Shown: positions 41,246 through 49,229 of the stretch, in pieces | Layout: the number at the start of each line of letters is the position of its first letter | Position numbering within the stretch: the first letter of the stretch is position 1 | Source: Micromonospora sp. NBC_01796 | GTDB lineage: Bacteria > Actinomycetota > Actinomycetes > Mycobacteriales > Micromonosporaceae | Reading direction: 5' to 3' | DNA length: 64,000 nucleotides | Assembly: GCF_035917455.1 (NCBI RefSeq) | Contig: NZ_CP109078.1 | Coordinates: 7,052,001 to 7,116,000 of the forward strand | Notes under the pieces: model-generated | Told to the model about the DNA's origin: nothing | What the model saw: the letters and a program-made list of their open reading frames with translations, nothing else | Databases searched by the model: none | Translations under genes and position numbers: made by a program

Positions 41246-42988
41246 TCAGGCGAGGACCGTCGTGCGGTAGCGCTCGTGGTCGCGTACCAGGTCGGCGTGG
41301 CGCCCGACGACCGGTTCGCGGTCACCGTCGAGCAGGACCACCCGGTCGGTGACGGCGAGCAGGGCGGGGCTGCCGGTGACCAGGATCGTCGTACGTCCGG
41401 CCCGTAGCTGCCGCAGTCGTACGGCGATCCGGGCCTCGGTCGCGGCGTCGACGGCGGTGGTGGGCTCGTGTACGACGAGCACCGCCGCCCCGGCGTTCAG
41501 CGCGCGGGCCAGGGCGACCCGCTGACGCTGCCCACCGGAGAGCGACCGCCCGCGTTCGCCGACCATCGTGTGCATCCCCTCGGGAAGCACCCCGGCGACC
41601 TGGTCGACGGCGGTGGCGGCGAGCACCCGGTCGAGTGCGTCCGTCGGGCCGCCGGCCGCGGTGACGTTGTCCAGGACACTGCCCTCGAAGAGCACCGCGT
41701 CGTGGGTGGCGGTGAGCATCGCCGCGCGGACCAGCGCCGGATCCAGGTCGGTCAGCGCGATCCCGTCGAGGGTCACCGTCCCTCGTTCGGGGTCCGCCTC
41801 GCGGGCCAGGTAACGGACCAGCGCGGCGGCAGCCGCCGGGTCCGGGGCGACCACGCCGAGCATCTCTCCGGGCGCCACCCGGAGGTCGTCGACGTGCAGC
41901 GGACCGTCCGCGATCCCGTGCACCCGCAGTTCGCCCCGGACCGGGGTGGCCGGGCCGGTACCGCCGGGCCGGACCGCCGGGGTGGCCGCGTGCACCTCGG
42001 CGACCCGGGCGGCCGACGCCCGCGCCTGGGCGAGTTCGGCGTTGACCCAACTGACCAACGACAGCGGGTTGAGCAGGAACAGCGCCAGTCCGACCGCGGC
42101 GATCAGCTCACCGATGGTGATGTCGCCGTGGATCGCGAGGCGGGCGCCCCAGAGGGCGACCGCGGTGATGAACACACCGGTGACGGCGATCAGCGCGCCG
42201 TCATGCCAGGCCTGTGCCTGCGCCGCGCGCAGGGTGGCGGCCAGCGACCGGCGGTTGATCAGGCGGTAGCGGGCCCAGGCGGCCTGTTCGGCGCCGATTC
42301 CCTTGAGGATCCGCAGGCCGGCGACGAGGTCGGCGGCGACCCCGGAGGCGTGCGCGGCGTTCTCCTGCTCGGCCGCGCTGCGCCGCTGGAGCAGACCGCC
42401 GAGCAGGTGCGCGACCCAGAGCACCGGGGGCGCGCCGAGCAGGATCAGCAGCCCCAGTGACACCGACATGCTCAACAGCGCGACGGCGGTGGTGGCCAGC
42501 GCCGCCAACGCCGCCGCCCCGGCGGTCAGGGCCATGTTCACCGCGCCGACCCGGCTCGCGTCGCTGGTGGCGATGTTGACCAGCGCCCCGGACAGGTGCC
42601 CGCGCTCCACCCCGCCGTACGGGGCGAGGACCCGCCCGGTCAGCTCGCGTCGGATCTGGTGGGCCGCCTGTTCGGCTGCCCGTTCACCGGCCCGTGCGGC
42701 GAACCGGTAGCACGTCGACAGGGCCGCGAAGACCACCGCCAGTACGGCGAGCCACTGCACCAGCGCCGACGTGGACCCGGTGGCCACCGCTCGGTCCACG
42801 ACCACGCCGATGATCACGGGCACCAGTGCCTCGCCGGCCTGGTGCCCGATCGCGAGCAGGGCGCCGAGGGTGACGTACCGGCCCTGTCCGGTGACCGCCC
42901 GGCGCAGGATCCGGCGTGCGGTCAGTTCCCCCGCCGTCGGCGTTACAGACGGCTCGGTCGCTGCGGGCGGCTCGGCCACCCGGCTCAC
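41246..42988 (-). CDS. ABC exporter half-transporter with lost Walker A
   Basis: 580 residues; the GTG start overlaps the stop of the upstream ATPase gene (GTGA). The N-terminal domain is a six-helix exporter fold (VIIGVVVDRAVA, SGALVNIATSDASRV). In the nucleotide-binding domain the Walker A segment reads [14 protein letters not shown] (about residues 378-391) and lacks both the lysine and the Ser/Thr; Walker B is LVVHEPTTAVD, with His507 for the usual Asp. The signature RSLSGGQRQRVALARAL is perfect. It complements the degenerate partner at 39409, forming one composite ATPase site. Confidence 0.88.
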   Translation of the reverse strand: MSRVAEPPAATEPSVTPTAGELTARRILRRAVTGQGRYVTLGALLAIGHQAGEALVPVIIGVVVDRAVATGSTSALVQWLAVLAVVFAALSTCYRFAARAGERAAEQAAHQIRRELTGRVLAPYGGVERGHLSGALVNIATSDASRVGAVNMALTAGAAALAALATTAVALLSMSVSLGLLILLGAPPVLWVAHLLGGLLQRRSAAEQENAAHASGVAADLVAGLRILKGIGAEQAAWARYRLINRRSLAATLRAAQAQAWHDGALIAVTGVFITAVALWGARLAIHGDITIGELIAAVGLALFLLNPLSLVSWVNAELAQARASAARVAEVHAATPAVRPGGTGPATPVRGELRVHGIADGPLHVDDLRVAPGEMLGVVAPDPAAAAALVRYLAREADPERGTVTLDGIALTDLDPALVRAAMLTATHDAVLFEGSVLDNVTAAGGPTDALDRVLAATAVDQVAGVLPEGMHTMVGERGRSLSGGQRQRVALARALNAGAAVLVVHEPTTAVDAATEARIAVRLRQLRAGRTTILVTGSPALLAVTDRVVLLDGDREPVVGRHADLVRDHERYRTTVLA

Positions 42989-43848
42989 GCCACGGCCAGG
43001 GGAGTGGTGTCGGCCCGGTGGTGCCGACCGATCGGGATGATCATCGGGGTGCCGGTGACCGGGTCGACGGTGATCCGGCAGTCGAGGTCGAAAACCTGCT
43101 CCACCAGCTCCGTGGTGATCACCTCGGCGGGGGCACCCTGCGCGACGATCCGTCCCGCCTTCATCGCGATCAGGTGGTCGGCGTACCGGCTGGCCTGGTT
43201 GAGGTCGTGCAGCACCATCACGATCGTGCGGTTCTCCTGCCGGTTGAGGTCGACGACCAGGTCGAGTACGTCGATCTGGTGGGCCAGGTCGAGGAACGTG
43301 GTCGGCTCGTCGAGCAGCAGCACCGGTGTGCCCTGCGCGATGGACATCGCGATCCAGGCCCGTTGTCGTTGGCCGCCGGAGAGTTCGTCGACCGGACGGT
43401 GCGCGAGGTCGAGCATGTCGGTGGCGGTCAGCGCGTCGTGCACCGCCCGCTCGTCCGTTGTGGACCACTGCCGCCACCAGGTCTGGTGCGGCGCGCGTCC
43501 CCGGGTGACCAGGTCGATCACGGTGAGTCCGGCCGGTGCGACCGGTGACTGCGGCAGGATCCCGATCCGGCGGGCAACCTGCCGGGTCGGCATGGACTGG
43601 ATCGACCTGCCGTCCAGTTCGACCGCGCCGGCGCGCGGCGGGAGCAGCCGGGCGAGCGCCTGGAGCAGGGTCGACTTGCCGCAGGCGTTGGCGCCGACGA
43701 TCACCGTGATCCGGCCGGGCGGGATGGCGACCTCGAGGTCGTCGACGACGATCATCTTGTCGTAGCCCAGACGCAGGCCGGTCGCGCGCAGGTCGGGGGG
43801 TTCGACCGTCGGGTCTGGCGTGGCTCGGCCGAGGGGTTCAGCGGTCAC
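42985..43848 (-). CDS. Ferric-siderophore ABC transporter, ATP-binding protein (FecE/FepC type)
   Basis: 287 residues with Walker A VGANACGKST, Q-loop GILPQSPVAPAGLTV, signature LSGGQRQRAWIAMSIAQ, Walker B VLLLDEPTTFLDLAHQ and H-loop VLHDLNQASRYADH. These details are typical of FepC/FhuC-like ATPases. It energises the permeases encoded immediately upstream (stop of the permease is three bases before its start) and overlaps the following exporter gene by four bases, so import and export genes form one operon. Confidence 0.92.
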   Translation of the reverse strand: MTAEPLGRATPDPTVEPPDLRATGLRLGYDKMIVVDDLEVAIPPGRITVIVGANACGKSTLLQALARLLPPRAGAVELDGRSIQSMPTRQVARRIGILPQSPVAPAGLTVIDLVTRGRAPHQTWWRQWSTTDERAVHDALTATDMLDLAHRPVDELSGGQRQRAWIAMSIAQGTPVLLLDEPTTFLDLAHQIDVLDLVVDLNRQENRTIVMVLHDLNQASRYADHLIAMKAGRIVAQGAPAEVITTELVEQVFDLDCRITVDPVTGTPMIIPIGRHHRADTTPLAVA

Positions 43849-43851
43849 GGG

Positions 43852-44919
43852 TCATCCTCCGGAGCCGGTTCGGTTGGCGCGGGCGAGGAGCCAGAGCAGG
43901 ACCGGGGCGCCGAGCACACCGGTCACCACCCCGACGGGCAGGTGGTCGTCCGGCAGCACGTGCCGGGCGATCAGGTCACCGGTCAGCACGATCAGGGCAC
44001 CGGTCAGCGCGGAGACCAGCAGCGGAGGCGCGGCCACGGCGGCCAGCCGCTGGGCGATCTGCGGTGCGATCAGCGCGACGAACAGGATCGGTCCGGCGGC
44101 AGCGGTGCCGAAGGCGGCCAGGCCGACGGCGGTCACCAGGAGCGCCAACTGGGCGCGGGCGACGTGCGTACCGAGGCCGGTGGCGACCGCCTCGCCGAGT
44201 TGCAGCGTACGCAGCCAGCGGCTGAGCAGCAGGGTGGCGGGTACGAGCACCGCCAGCGCCAGCCCGATCGGGCGTACGTGGTGCCAGCCGCGCTCGTTGA
44301 GGCTGCCGACCAGCCAGCCGACCGCCTTCTGCGCCTCGAACGGCAACGCCTTGGCGATCAGGTAGTCGGTGGCGCTGGTGCACATCCAGGCCACCCCGAT
44401 GCCGACCAGGACGATCCGGTATCCGGTCGCCCCGCGCCCCCACGCGAGCACGTACACCGCGAGGGCGGCGACCAGGGCCCCGAGCAGGCCGAGGGCCTGC
44501 GTGCCGAGCCCGGCGCCGAAGCCGAGCACGATGCCGGCGACCACCGCGGTCTGCGCCCCGGCGATCACCCCGATCATGTCCGGGCTGGCCAGCGGGTTGC
44601 GGGTCATGGTCTGGAACACCGCACCGGAGATGCCGAAGGCGGCTCCGACGAGCAGGCCGACCAGCACCCGGGGCAGGCGGAGCTCGTTCACCACGAGCAG
44701 GGTGCCGGGGTCGCCGACGCCGAACAGGGCGGGGACCACGTCGGTCACCGTGATCGGGTAGTCGCCGGTGGCGACGCCGAGGCAGAACACCCCGAAGGTG
44801 GCGACCGCGAGCACGGTCGTGACCACCAGGACGCGTACGGACACGACGCCGGACACGGCGCCCCGGCCCAGCCGGAACGTGGCCCGTCCGGCCTCGGTGG
44901 TCAGTTCGAGCAGGGCCAT
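43852..44919 (-). CDS. FecCD-family ferric-siderophore permease (second)
   Basis: 355 residues from the ATG at 44919, which shares one base with the upstream stop (TGATG). About nine to ten hydrophobic helices with RLPRVLVGLLVGAAFGISGA, FQTMTRNPLASPDMIGV, GWLVGSLNERGWHHV and FVALIAPQIAQRL, all typical of FepG-like BtuC-fold permeases. It pairs with the FepD-like permease encoded just upstream to make the heterodimeric channel for the ferric siderophore. Confidence 0.92.
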   Translation of the reverse strand: MALLELTTEAGRATFRLGRGAVSGVVSVRVLVVTTVLAVATFGVFCLGVATGDYPITVTDVVPALFGVGDPGTLLVVNELRLPRVLVGLLVGAAFGISGAVFQTMTRNPLASPDMIGVIAGAQTAVVAGIVLGFGAGLGTQALGLLGALVAALAVYVLAWGRGATGYRIVLVGIGVAWMCTSATDYLIAKALPFEAQKAVGWLVGSLNERGWHHVRPIGLALAVLVPATLLLSRWLRTLQLGEAVATGLGTHVARAQLALLVTAVGLAAFGTAAAGPILFVALIAPQIAQRLAAVAAPPLLVSALTGALIVLTGDLIARHVLPDDHLPVGVVTGVLGAPVLLWLLARANRTGSGG

Positions 44920-45956
44920 CAGAGTTCCGCCAGCCGACGCCGACGGACCAGGGCGATGAAGAACGGCGCACCGAGGAAGGCGACGATGACGCCGACCTGG
45001 ATCTCCCCGGGCCGGGCCACCACCCGGCCGGCGATGTCCGCCGTCAGCAACAGGATCGGTGCCAGAACCAGGGTGTACGGCAGCAGCCAGCGATAGTCCG
45101 GCCCGGTGATCATCCGCACCAGGTGCGGTACGACGAGCCCGACGAAGACGATCGGTCCGGTGACCGCGACCGTGGCGGCGGCCAGCACGGTGACGGCGGC
45201 GGCTCCGCCCAGCCGGATCAGGCCGACCCGACGGCCGAGCGCCGTGGCCACCTGGTCGCCGAGGGCGAGGCTGTTCAGCGCGGGCGCGAGGGCGAGCGCG
45301 GCGAGGATGCCGACGGCGAGGAACGGCAGCACCCGCAGCAGGGTGCCGCTGGTCTGCCCGGCGATCGAGCCCGCGGTCCAGAACCGGTAGCGATCCAGGG
45401 CCAGCGGGCTGGCCAGCACGATGGCGCTGGTCAGGGAGCCGAGCAGCAGGGTCACCCCGACTCCGGCCAGGGCGAGTTTCACCGGTGTCGCCCCACCCCG
45501 TCCCACCCCACCGAGCAGGTAGACGACGGCGCTGGCGAGCAGTGCACCGAGGATGGCGAACCAGATGTAGCCGTACAGGCCGGTGAGATGCAGCACAGCG
45601 CTCGCGGTGACGATGCCGAAGGCCGCACCGGCGCTGACCCCGAGCAGTCCGGGGTCGGCCAGCGGGTTGCGGGTCAGTCCCTGCATGACGGCACCGGCCA
45701 GGCCGATCGCGGCACCGGCCAGCAGGCCGAGCGCGGTACGCGGCAGCCGCAGACCCCGTACGATCGCGAGGATGTCCTCGGGTGCCTGGCCGGGGTCCAC
45801 CAGGGACCGTACGACCTGGGTGAGCGGGATCTGCCGGGCTCCGATCGCGATGGAGAGCAGACAGACCAGACCGAGTACGAGCATCCCGGCGGTGAGCGCG
45901 ACCACGTGGTGTCGGGTCCGCCCGCGCACCGTGGGTGGCCTGATCGGTGCGCTCAC
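44919..45956 (-). CDS. FecCD-family ferric-siderophore permease (first)
   Basis: 345 residues. The GTG at 45956 is preferred because AGGGGAG lies five bases upstream; a GTG 15 bases earlier has none. BtuC-type motifs: RLPRTALGLLAGAAIGLAGA, MQGLTRNPLADPGLLGVSAG, TAGSIAGQTSGTLLRV and VGLVVPHLVRMI. First gene of a minus-strand operon (two permeases, ATPase, then the exporter pair). It is transcribed divergently from the ferric-siderophore binding protein across a 160-base region holding an iron box. Confidence 0.92.
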   Translation of the reverse strand: MSAPIRPPTVRGRTRHHVVALTAGMLVLGLVCLLSIAIGARQIPLTQVVRSLVDPGQAPEDILAIVRGLRLPRTALGLLAGAAIGLAGAVMQGLTRNPLADPGLLGVSAGAAFGIVTASAVLHLTGLYGYIWFAILGALLASAVVYLLGGVGRGGATPVKLALAGVGVTLLLGSLTSAIVLASPLALDRYRFWTAGSIAGQTSGTLLRVLPFLAVGILAALALAPALNSLALGDQVATALGRRVGLIRLGGAAAVTVLAAATVAVTGPIVFVGLVVPHLVRMITGPDYRWLLPYTLVLAPILLLTADIAGRVVARPGEIQVGVIVAFLGAPFFIALVRRRRLAEL

Positions 45957-46034
45957 ATGGTCTCCCCTCACAGGTTGTGCCTCGGCGGCGCTGATCGTCG
46001 CTCGACACGGGTGTGAGCATCCTACGGCTTGAGG

Positions 46035-46053
46035 TTAGGTAAGCCGACCCTTA
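46035..46053. promoter_or_regulatory. IdeR/DmdR-type iron box
   Basis: TTAGGTAAGCCGACCCTTA matches the actinobacterial iron-box consensus TWAGGTWAGSCTWACCTWA at 17 of 19 positions by my alignment. It lies between the divergent permease and binding-protein genes. Confidence 0.78.
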
Positions 46054-46118
46054 CTATATGGCAACCTCTCCTCGGCGGGTGCCGAGGCTCAGTGCGACGC
46101 GATTCCCGAAGGGGACCC

Positions 46119-47150
46119 ATGCTTAGCCCGTCGAAGATAGTCAATCGCCGGTCCGGCCTGCTGGCGCGGACGCTGCTGGCGGTGGCACTGACCGCCACGG
46201 TGGCCGCCTGCGGTGGCGACTCCGCCGAGCCCGACGCCGCCGCGCCATCGGCGACCTCCGGGGCGTTCCCGGTCACGATCGAGCACAAGTACGGTTCCAC
46301 CACCGTCACCAAGGCGGCCACCCGCGTGGTCACCCTCGGGCTCAGTGACCAGGACACGGTGCTGGCGTTGGGCATCAAGCCGGTCGGTGCGGTCGACTGG
46401 TTCGGCGAGCGCCCGTTCGGCAACTGGGCCTGGGTGAAGGACAAGTGGGGGACCACCCCGCCGGAGATCGTCGGCGAGCGGGACGAGTACCAGGTCGAGA
46501 AGATCGTCGCGCTGAAGCCGGACCTGATCATCGCGCAGTACTCGGGCATGACGCAGGAGCAGTACACCACCCTGTCGAAGATCGCCCCGGTGGTTGCCCA
46601 GTCCAAGAAGTACGACGACTACTCCACCCCGTGGGACGAGATGGCCCAGGTGATCGGGCAGGCCCTCGGCCAGCAGCCGAAGGTCGACGAGCTGCTCGCC
46701 GCGATCGACCAGCGCCTCGCCGACATCCGCAAGCAGCACCCGGAGTTCGCGACCCAGACCGCCGTGGTGGCGGACCCGAGCGAGCCGGGCACGTACGCCG
46801 CGTTCGCCAAGAGCGACCCCAAGGCGCAGCTGCTGGGCGAGATGGGCTTCAAGCTCTCCGACCAGGTCGAACAGGTCGCCGGCAAGGACACCGCCGCGGT
46901 GATCAGCTCGGAGCGGCTGGACCTGCTCGACGTGGACCGGCTGGTGCTGCTGACCACCGACGAGTCGGTGGAGCCGCGGGTCAAGGCCGATCCGGTCTAC
47001 GCGGCGCTGAAGGTGGCCAAGGAGCAGCGGGCCGTGTTCGTGCCCTACATGGAGCCGCCGGTCGGTGCGGCACTGTCCTTCGTCACCGTCCTCAGCGTCC
47101 CGTACGCGATCGACCAGCTCCTGCCGATGCTCGTCGCGCCCGGTCGGTAA
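46119..47150 (+). CDS. Ferric-siderophore-binding lipoprotein (FecB/FepB type)
   Basis: 343 residues from ATG 46119 (AAGGGGA upstream). Lipoprotein signal with LTATVAAC, Cys31 lipidated. Periplasmic-binding-protein domains of PF01497 follow: VVTLGLSDQDTVLALGIKPVG, EKIVALKPDLIIAQYSG, YDDYSTPWDEMAQVIGQALG and VDRLVLLTTDE. It captures the ferric siderophore outside the membrane for the FecCD/FecE importer encoded divergently. It is followed after two bases by the siderophore-interacting reductase. Iron regulation through the box at 46035 is expected. Confidence 0.92.
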   Translation: MLSPSKIVNRRSGLLARTLLAVALTATVAACGGDSAEPDAAAPSATSGAFPVTIEHKYGSTTVTKAATRVVTLGLSDQDTVLALGIKPVGAVDWFGERPFGNWAWVKDKWGTTPPEIVGERDEYQVEKIVALKPDLIIAQYSGMTQEQYTTLSKIAPVVAQSKKYDDYSTPWDEMAQVIGQALGQQPKVDELLAAIDQRLADIRKQHPEFATQTAVVADPSEPGTYAAFAKSDPKAQLLGEMGFKLSDQVEQVAGKDTAAVISSERLDLLDVDRLVLLTTDESVEPRVKADPVYAALKVAKEQRAVFVPYMEPPVGAALSFVTVLSVPYAIDQLLPMLVAPGR

Positions 47151-47152
47151 AC

Positions 47153-48082
47153 GTGGCGGCCTACCTGCCGTTCGCCGTACGGGTGCTCCGGGTCCAGCGC
47201 CTGAGCCCGACCTTCGTACGCGTGACCGTGGCCGGCGAATCCCTCGCGGGGTTCGCCGGTCACGGCTTCGACCAGCGGATCAACCTGCTGTTCCCGCGCA
47301 ACGGCGATCCTGACGAACTGCCCACCGGCCCGGACTGGGTGCAGCAGTGGCAGTCGGTGCCGGTCGACCGGCGCCCGCCGCTGCGGACGTATACGGTGCG
47401 GGCGTTCCGGCCGGAGCGCCGCGAACTCGACCTGGACTTCGTGCTGCACGGTGACGTCGGCCCGGCGTCCCGCTGGGCGGGCGCCGCCCGCCCCGGTGAC
47501 CCGATCACCATCATCGGCCCGGTCGCCGGACATCCCGGCCCGGTCGGCGACGTGGCCTGGGCACCGCCGCCGCACCCGAGGCGGCTGCTGCTGGCCGCGG
47601 ATGAGGCCGCCCTCCCGGCGGCGTCGGCCATCGCCGAGACACTCGGGCCCGAGGACCGGGCGACGGTCGTGCTGGAGGTGGCGGAACCCGCCGACGCCGT
47701 CGAGTTCGACGCGCCGGCCGGCGTGACGGTGATCTGGCTGTCCCGCAGCCGGGGCGAACGCCTCGGTCCGGTGGTACGCGACCTGCTCACGGACCTGGTC
47801 CCGGTGCCGGTGGGCGCGACCTCGTCCGTCCGATCAGGACAGCCGGGGCTTGTCGTGGCGGCTGGGGGTGGCGAATCCGACCTGGCGGACGACGTCGAGG
47901 ACCCGTGGGACGTACCCGAACAGGGCGAGACGGACGGCTCGGCCGGCTTCTACGCCTGGCTCGCCGGGGAGGCGGGCGCGGTGGTGGCGATGCGTCGCCA
48001 CCTGGTGGGGGAGCGGGGTGTCGACCGGCGTTCGGTGGCGTTCATGGGGTACTGGCGCCGGGGCAGGTCCCAGGAGAACTGA
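47153..48082 (+). CDS. Siderophore-interacting protein (FAD/NAD(P)H ferric-siderophore reductase)
   Basis: 309 residues; GTG start two bases after the binding-protein stop. The SIP family pattern is visible: LSPTFVRVTVAGESLAGF, the FAD-binding PPLRTYTVRAF, GDVGPASRWAGAARPGDPITI and LLLAADEAALPAASAI, then C-terminal GEAGAVVAMRRHLVGERG and FMGYWRRGRS. Such ViuB-like enzymes reduce the ferric siderophore in the cytoplasm and release ferrous iron. A low-complexity acidic stretch (about residues 245-265, ESDLADDVEDPWD) is inserted between the last two family blocks. Confidence 0.9.
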   Translation: MAAYLPFAVRVLRVQRLSPTFVRVTVAGESLAGFAGHGFDQRINLLFPRNGDPDELPTGPDWVQQWQSVPVDRRPPLRTYTVRAFRPERRELDLDFVLHGDVGPASRWAGAARPGDPITIIGPVAGHPGPVGDVAWAPPPHPRRLLLAADEAALPAASAIAETLGPEDRATVVLEVAEPADAVEFDAPAGVTVIWLSRSRGERLGPVVRDLLTDLVPVPVGATSSVRSGQPGLVVAAGGGESDLADDVEDPWDVPEQGETDGSAGFYAWLAGEAGAVVAMRRHLVGERGVDRRSVAFMGYWRRGRSQEN

Positions 48083-48085
48083 CAG

Positions 48086-48138
48086 CTCGGGCGGGTCCGG
48101 ACCCGGCGCGTCGTGCTCCGGGGCGGGACCCGCCCGAG
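48086..48138. terminator. Long-stem bidirectional terminator-like hairpin
   Basis: CTCGGGCGGGTCC (48086-48098) and its exact complement (48126-48138) make a 13-bp stem with a 27-base loop. It lies between the convergent reductase and formyltransferase genes. Confidence 0.6.
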
Positions 48139-48145
48139 TTCGCGG

Positions 48146-49090
48146 TCAGGGCTGGTTGGTGAGGTAGCCGCCCATCGTGTGGAAGTACTCGGTCGCCGGG
48201 TACTCGGTGCCGTCGTCGGTGCGTACCCGTTTGATCACCAGGCCGTGGCTGCGGCCGTGCCGGGCCTCGCTGCCCGCGACGATGACGATCCCGTCGCCTT
48301 CCTTGATGAAGACCCGGCCGGGGGTACCGCCGTAGTAGCCGCGCGACACCCCGGCCTCGATGATCCGGACCCGCTCGCCCTTGTGGTGGGTGAACGCGTT
48401 CGGGTACGGATCCGCCAGGGCCCGGACCAGCCGCTCCAGATCCTCCGCCGGCCAGGTCCAGTCGATCAGGCTGTCCTGGATGGACCGCTTGTGGAAGAAG
48501 CTGCCCTGACTCGGGTCCTGCTTGGCCCAGTCGGTCCGACCGGATTCGATCAGTGCCAGGCCGTCCAGGGTGATCGGCCCGAACAGGGCCAGGGTGCGGT
48601 GGAACAGGTCCGCCGTGGTGTCGGTGGGCCCGACCGGCACCGCGCGCTGCAGCACGATGTCGCCGCCGTCCAGGGTGTCGTCCATCAGGTGCGCGGTGAC
48701 CCCGACCTCCGGCTCGCCGTTGATCAGCGCCCAGATCAGCGGGGAGAACCCGGCGTACTTGGGCAGCAGTGAGTCGTGCACGTTGAGGGTGCCGTGACGA
48801 GGGATGTTGAAGATCGCCGGGGGCAGCCAGGTGCGCCAGTTGGTGGCCACGATCACGTCCGCGTCGGCCTGCTTGACCTGGTCGGCCAGCTCGTCGTCCG
48901 GGCGCTGGCGCAACAGCACCGGTACGTTGTGCTCGCGGGCCAGGTCCGCCACCGAGTCGTCCCACATCTGCTCGTACGCGTGGTCGCTCTTGGGATGCGT
49001 CACCACCATGACGACCTCATGTTCCGAGTCCAGCAGCGCCTGCAGGGTCCGATGACCCCAGGTCTGGTAACCGAACATGATCACTCGCAT
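48146..49090 (-). CDS. N5-hydroxyornithine formyltransferase
   Basis: 314 residues, methionyl-tRNA-formyltransferase fold. The catalytic region has NWRTWLPPAIFNIPRHGTLN, then VHDSLLPKYAGFSPLIWAL and TAHLMDDTLDGGDIVLQ (the conserved Asn/His/Asp triad of formyltransferases). The C-terminal part differs from true Fmt. It resembles CchA of the coelichelin pathway, which transfers a formyl group from N10-formyl-tetrahydrofolate to N5-hydroxyornithine. It lies divergent from the ornithine hydroxylase with two iron boxes between, consistent with production of N5-formyl-N5-hydroxyornithine for the NRPS. Confidence 0.88.
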   Translation of the reverse strand: MRVIMFGYQTWGHRTLQALLDSEHEVVMVVTHPKSDHAYEQMWDDSVADLAREHNVPVLLRQRPDDELADQVKQADADVIVATNWRTWLPPAIFNIPRHGTLNVHDSLLPKYAGFSPLIWALINGEPEVGVTAHLMDDTLDGGDIVLQRAVPVGPTDTTADLFHRTLALFGPITLDGLALIESGRTDWAKQDPSQGSFFHKRSIQDSLIDWTWPAEDLERLVRALADPYPNAFTHHKGERVRIIEAGVSRGYYGGTPGRVFIKEGDGIVIVAGSEARHGRSHGLVIKRVRTDDGTEYPATEYFHTMGGYLTNQP

Positions 49091-49121
49091 GTGGAGGCCT
49101 CCTGGCGATGGGGGATACTAG

Positions 49122-49140
49122 TCAGGCAAGGCTTACCTAG
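49122..49140. promoter_or_regulatory. IdeR/DmdR-type iron box (formyltransferase side)
   Basis: TCAGGCAAGGCTTACCTAG matches the iron-box consensus at 16 of 19 positions by my alignment. It lies 32 bases upstream of the formyltransferase start. Confidence 0.72.
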
Positions 49141-49186
49141 CTAGCGTGTGGGGTGTTGCTGTCGACTCATTGACCGAGATTTGAAG

Positions 49187-49205
49187 CAAGGGTAGCCTAC
49201 CCTAA
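49187..49205. promoter_or_regulatory. IdeR/DmdR-type iron box (hydroxylase side)
   Basis: CAAGGGTAGCCTACCCTAA matches the consensus at 16 of 19 positions. It lies 24 bases before the ornithine monooxygenase start, so each divergent gene has its own box. Confidence 0.72.
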
Positions 49206-49229
49206 ATCGACGATCTAGGGGTGTGGTCC

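Noticed and set aside
46700-48080. Alternative plus-strand frame of 545 codons over binding protein and reductase
   Set aside because: Its first half is a frame shadow of the binding-protein gene; only the part from 47153 encodes a real protein, the siderophore-interacting reductase.
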